From DATKGL01 sp035510795 (GTDB taxonomy: Bacteria; Patescibacteriota; Saccharimonadia; Saccharimonadales; UBA4665), in NCBI GenBank assembly GCA_035510795.1, contig DATKGL010000030.1, positions 1 to 15,781 on the forward strand: a DNA stretch of 15,781 nucleotides, in the 5' to 3' direction. Below, one piece after another: positions 13,661 through 15,781 of this stretch. The position numbers were made by a program, and so were the translations under genes. Within the stretch, counting starts at the first letter, position 1. Each line of letters opens with the position of its first letter. Under the pieces are notes generated by a model. It did no database searches, was not told the origin of the DNA, and was given only the letters and a program-made list of their open reading frames with translations.

Positions 13661-13981
13661 ATGGCAACTAACTTATTTATAGGCGGCCTAGCTTATACGG
13701 TAACTGATGATCAGTTACGCGAACTATTTGAAACTGTCGGGACAGTACAATCAGCAAAAGTAATTGTTGATAAGTACTCAAACCGTTCAAAAGGTTTTGG
13801 TTTTGTCGAAATGGGCAGCGATGACGAAGCGAAGAAAGCTATCGCTGATTTAAACGGCAAAGAACTTGAAGGCCGAGCCATTGCAGTAAATGAAGCCCGC
13901 CCAAGGGAAGACCGACGACCTTCATATAACGACCGCGGTTCTAATGACCGACACGACGGCCAATCTGACAACAGATTCTAA
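13661..13981 (+). CDS. Single-RRM RNA-binding protein
   Basis: A 106-residue protein made of one RNA recognition motif and a short tail. RNP2 is LFIGGL (residues 5-10) and RNP1 is KGFGFVEM (44-51); both hold the aromatic residues that stack on RNA bases. The fold order is complete: YTVTDDQLRELFETVGTV, AKVIVDKYSNRSKGFGFVEM, DEAKKAIADLNGKELEGRAIAVNEARP. The tail of about 25 residues is rich in Arg, Asp, Ser and Asn (REDRRPSYNDRGSNDRHDG) and likely disordered. Bacterial relatives, best known in cyanobacteria, are cold-induced RNA-binding proteins. The ribosome site GAGG is well spaced but buried in a hairpin, so expression is probably controlled at translation. Confidence 0.93.
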   Translation: MATNLFIGGLAYTVTDDQLRELFETVGTVQSAKVIVDKYSNRSKGFGFVEMGSDDEAKKAIADLNGKELEGRAIAVNEARPREDRRPSYNDRGSNDRHDGQSDNRF

Positions 13982-13985
13982 TTTA

Positions 13986-14015
13986 GTATTAAAACAACTA
14001 GTTAATTTTTAATAC
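13986..14015 (+). terminator. AT-rich hairpin after the RRM gene
   Basis: GTATTAAAA (13986-13994) and TTTTAATAC (14007-14015) form a 9-bp stem starting 4 nt after the stop codon; the loop contains the 8-bp palindrome AACTAGTT. The U-rich right arm (UUAAUUUUU) could act as a termination stretch, though the stem is weak. Confidence 0.45.
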
Positions 14016-14239
14016 CAACGTCCCAGCCTAGCTAAGATTGTATATAGAGTTGTGGTTGGCGATTGATTGGTTCTATTGAGCGCGGTCATAGTTAGACAAT
14101 TAAGCCAGTTTAATTAATTATTGGCTAACCTTGGTTAAGAAGTTTGAACTCAAATAGTTGCTTACCTTGCCACCACTTGAAGTATCAGAGGTTTTAACGT
14201 AAGCTTTAATCATAACTCCAAGATAGGAGTGATTTTTTG
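14016..14239 (+). promoter_or_regulatory. Leader/promoter region of the large surface-protein gene
   Basis: These 224 nt carry no gene that I can support. AGGAG at 14225-14229 is the ribosome-binding site for the following frame. A short inverted repeat AGCCA…TGGCT lies around 14104-14127. TATATAG near 14041 is a possible -10 but no -35 of good quality is visible, so the promoter is not placed. Confidence 0.35.
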
Positions 14240-15781
14240 GTGACCCGTTTCAAAATAAAATTAGTAAAACTAAAACTGATACTAAATAGACGATCGAAAA
14301 GTATTAATCGGACGTTCCTTTTACTGTGGCGCTTGACAGCGTTAAACCTACTTAAAGCGGCTGGGGTTATACATAGGTTGTTGAAGCAAAAGTTTAGCTG
14401 GTATGCCCGCTGGGCAGAATGGCAGTACCATAAACACCTTTACATAGTCAGCTCTATCCTAGCTACCTTAGCCCTAGTGACTGTCGTCGTCTTACAGCTG
14501 CATGGCGTACTTGCTCTATCTACCTGGATCCAGACTGACTGGAGCGGCGGAGTAGGCTCCAGTACTTCTAACCAATACTCATCCGCAAGTAATGTTACTA
14601 CCAGTACCGCCAATCAAGCGGCACTGGCTCAAACTAGTAATTGGGGTAGTTCATTTAGTTCTTGGCGATATCGCCAAAATATAACCTTCAACAACACCGC
14701 CGCCAATTTGGGAGTTACCCCGGATACTCTGACTAATTTCCCTCTATTGGTTGAGCTGACTGCCTCAAACTTCAATTTTTCGCATGCTCAATCTCTCGGC
14801 CAGGATATCCGTTTTTCAGCTTCAGACGGCAATACCGTATTAAGTTATCAGATAGAATCATGGAGTTCGACCAACAAACTGGCCTACATCTGGGTCAATG
14901 TCCCCGAGATAGATGCTTCTACAACAATAGACAGTATTTATATGTATTACGGCAATTCAAGTGCCACTGACGCCCAAAATAAAACAGGAGTCTGGGATTC
15001 TGGCTATGCTGGAATCTGGCACCTAAATGAAACCTCAGGAAATAATAGTGACTCAACTTTAAACAACAATGCTGGGGTAGTTGAAGGATCTCCTACAAGA
15101 ATTACTACCGGTGTTTTGGGAAGTGCTATGGATTATGCCGGTAGCGGTGACATGGATTCAGTCTCACCTATTAGCCTTAATAACACTTCATATGCTATTG
15201 AGGGCTGGTTCTATTATCCATTAGTAGCTTCTTCTTCAGGATGGCGGACTTTAGTAAGGGGAGCTAACGACCACCAGTTATTACTTAATAGCAGTAATCA
15301 ACTTGGCTCTTATGATAATGCCGGTGGAAGAGCCTGGATTTATTCAGGATATACAATTTCTGGTTTGACTACAGGCTGGCACTATATAGCTGTAGCCGGG
15401 AATAATTCAAATGGCACCTCCACATTTTATATTGATGGTCTGTCAGTAGGAACGATTAACTGGAAATCCAACGATACTATTGCTTATTTTGGTAATTATC
15501 AAGGTGGCGGGCAGCAATGGGGGGCACTTGATGAATTTAGAATTTCAACAGTGCTTCGAGACTCAGCTTGGATCGCGGCCAGCTATAAGTCGGAGTCTAA
15601 TAATTTTGCAAGCTTTGCTTCGGAACAAGTGCAATACCCCACTACCGGCTCCCTCGTCTCCAACATATATAACACCGGGCTAGGTGAGAACTGGGGTAAC
15701 TTAACTTACTCAGCTACAGTGCCAGCCAACACGAGCGTTTCGGTCCTGGTCCGGGCCGGTAACCAACCGACTCTGTCCGAT
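14240..15781 (+). CDS. Large membrane-anchored surface protein with DUF2341 and LamG-like domains (3' end beyond window)
   Basis: An open frame of 514 codons runs without a stop to the window edge, so the protein is longer. A basic N-terminal cytoplasmic stretch (about 1-66) precedes one membrane helix (about 67-88, LYIVSSILATLALVTVVVL). A Ser/Thr/Asn-rich linker follows, with the CPR-type TDWSGGVGSSTSNQYSS. Residues about 142-245 fit DUF2341 (WRYRQNITFNN, FPLLVELT, DIRFSASDG, IYMYYGNSSATD). Residues about 255-445 fit a LamG/concanavalin-like jelly roll (AGIWHLNETSG, YAIEGWFYYP, GWHYIAVAG, FYIDGLSVG, ALDEFRIS). A further beta-sandwich begins with GSLVSNIYNTGLGENWGNLTYS. Such proteins usually bind glycans or mediate attachment. 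Start GTG 14240 follows AGGAG by 10 nt; TTG at 14237 (7 nt spacing) is an alternative. Confidence 0.85.
   Translation, partial: MTRFKIKLVKLKLILNRRSKSINRTFLLLWRLTALNLLKAAGVIHRLLKQKFSWYARWAEWQYHKHLYIVSSILATLALVTVVVLQLHGVLALSTWIQTDWSGGVGSSTSNQYSSASNVTTSTANQAALAQTSNWGSSFSSWRYRQNITFNNTAANLGVTPDTLTNFPLLVELTASNFNFSHAQSLGQDIRFSASDGNTVLSYQIESWSSTNKLAYIWVNVPEIDASTTIDSIYMYYGNSSATDAQNKTGVWDSGYAGIWHLNETSGNNSDSTLNNNAGVVEGSPTRITTGVLGSAMDYAGSGDMDSVSPISLNNTSYAIEGWFYYPLVASSSGWRTLVRGANDHQLLLNSSNQLGSYDNAGGRAWIYSGYTISGLTTGWHYIAVAGNNSNGTSTFYIDGLSVGTINWKSNDTIAYFGNYQGGGQQWGALDEFRISTVLRDSAWIAASYKSESNNFASFASEQVQYPTTGSLVSNIYNTGLGENWGNLTYSATVPANTSVSVLVRAGNQPTLSD

Noticed and set aside
1..15781. Alternative genetic code with UGA as glycine
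   Set aside because: UGA ends several complete genes at the expected family length (for example both ABC ATPases' partners and overlaps of ATGA type), so UGA is a stop.
1..15781. CRISPR array, tRNA or rRNA genes
   Set aside because: No regularly spaced repeats, no cloverleaf with the T-loop consensus and no rRNA-like sequence were seen by eye.

Overview
The window looks like a chromosomal fragment of a small-genome Patescibacteria/CPR bacterium, most plausibly Candidatus Saccharibacteria. This is inferred from gene content: an actinobacterial-type inositol-phosphate synthase, a single-RRM RNA-binding protein, a large membrane-anchored DUF2341/LamG surface protein, and a membrane-anchored GH16 enzyme with a shortened CBM-like 'EAENGS…GGEFVQFG' spacer. 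UGA terminates several genes, so the UGA-as-glycine code of some CPR lineages is not in use. No marker gene (rRNA, ribosomal protein) is present to settle the taxonomy.

Layout. Bases 1-2586 look accessory: a RelE/ParE-type toxin with its ribbon-helix-helix antitoxin (minus strand), a 375-residue orphan protein (plus), and an IS110-family transposase remnant lacking its catalytic N-terminal domain (minus). Bases 2587-5151 hold a LysR-type regulator (minus) divergent from a myo-inositol-phosphate synthase gene (plus), then a small cysteine-containing orphan. Bases 5232-7993, all on minus, hold a SIMPL-domain membrane-anchored protein and a DrrAB-like ABC exporter, separated by a terminator-like hairpin. 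A GNAT-like protein (plus, start revised to 8191) meets tail-to-tail a two-gene glycan unit on minus: a cytoplasmic GH1 beta-glucosidase followed, with overlap, by a membrane-anchored GH16 endo-beta-glucanase-type enzyme. A small polytopic membrane protein, a second ABC-2 exporter (ATPase plus permease), a DUF2007-like protein and the RRM protein follow on plus. The last 1.5 kb is the 5' part of a long surface-protein gene that runs off the window.

How the parts fit. GH16 outside the membrane and GH1 inside suggest depolymerisation of beta-glucan followed by intracellular hydrolysis of short beta-glucosides. Inositol phosphate synthesis could feed inositol lipids or solutes, probably under control of the divergent LysR protein. 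Two ABC-2 exporters and the large adhesin-like protein face the cell surface.

The most notable non-coding signals are: (i) a recurrent promoter layout in which a -10 element sits 6-8 nt before the start codon, predicting leaderless mRNAs for five transcription units; (ii) a roughly 120-nt leader before the RRM gene whose last hairpin masks the ribosome-binding site; (iii) a 16-bp palindrome inside the toxin-antitoxin promoter. No tRNA, rRNA or CRISPR array was recognised.
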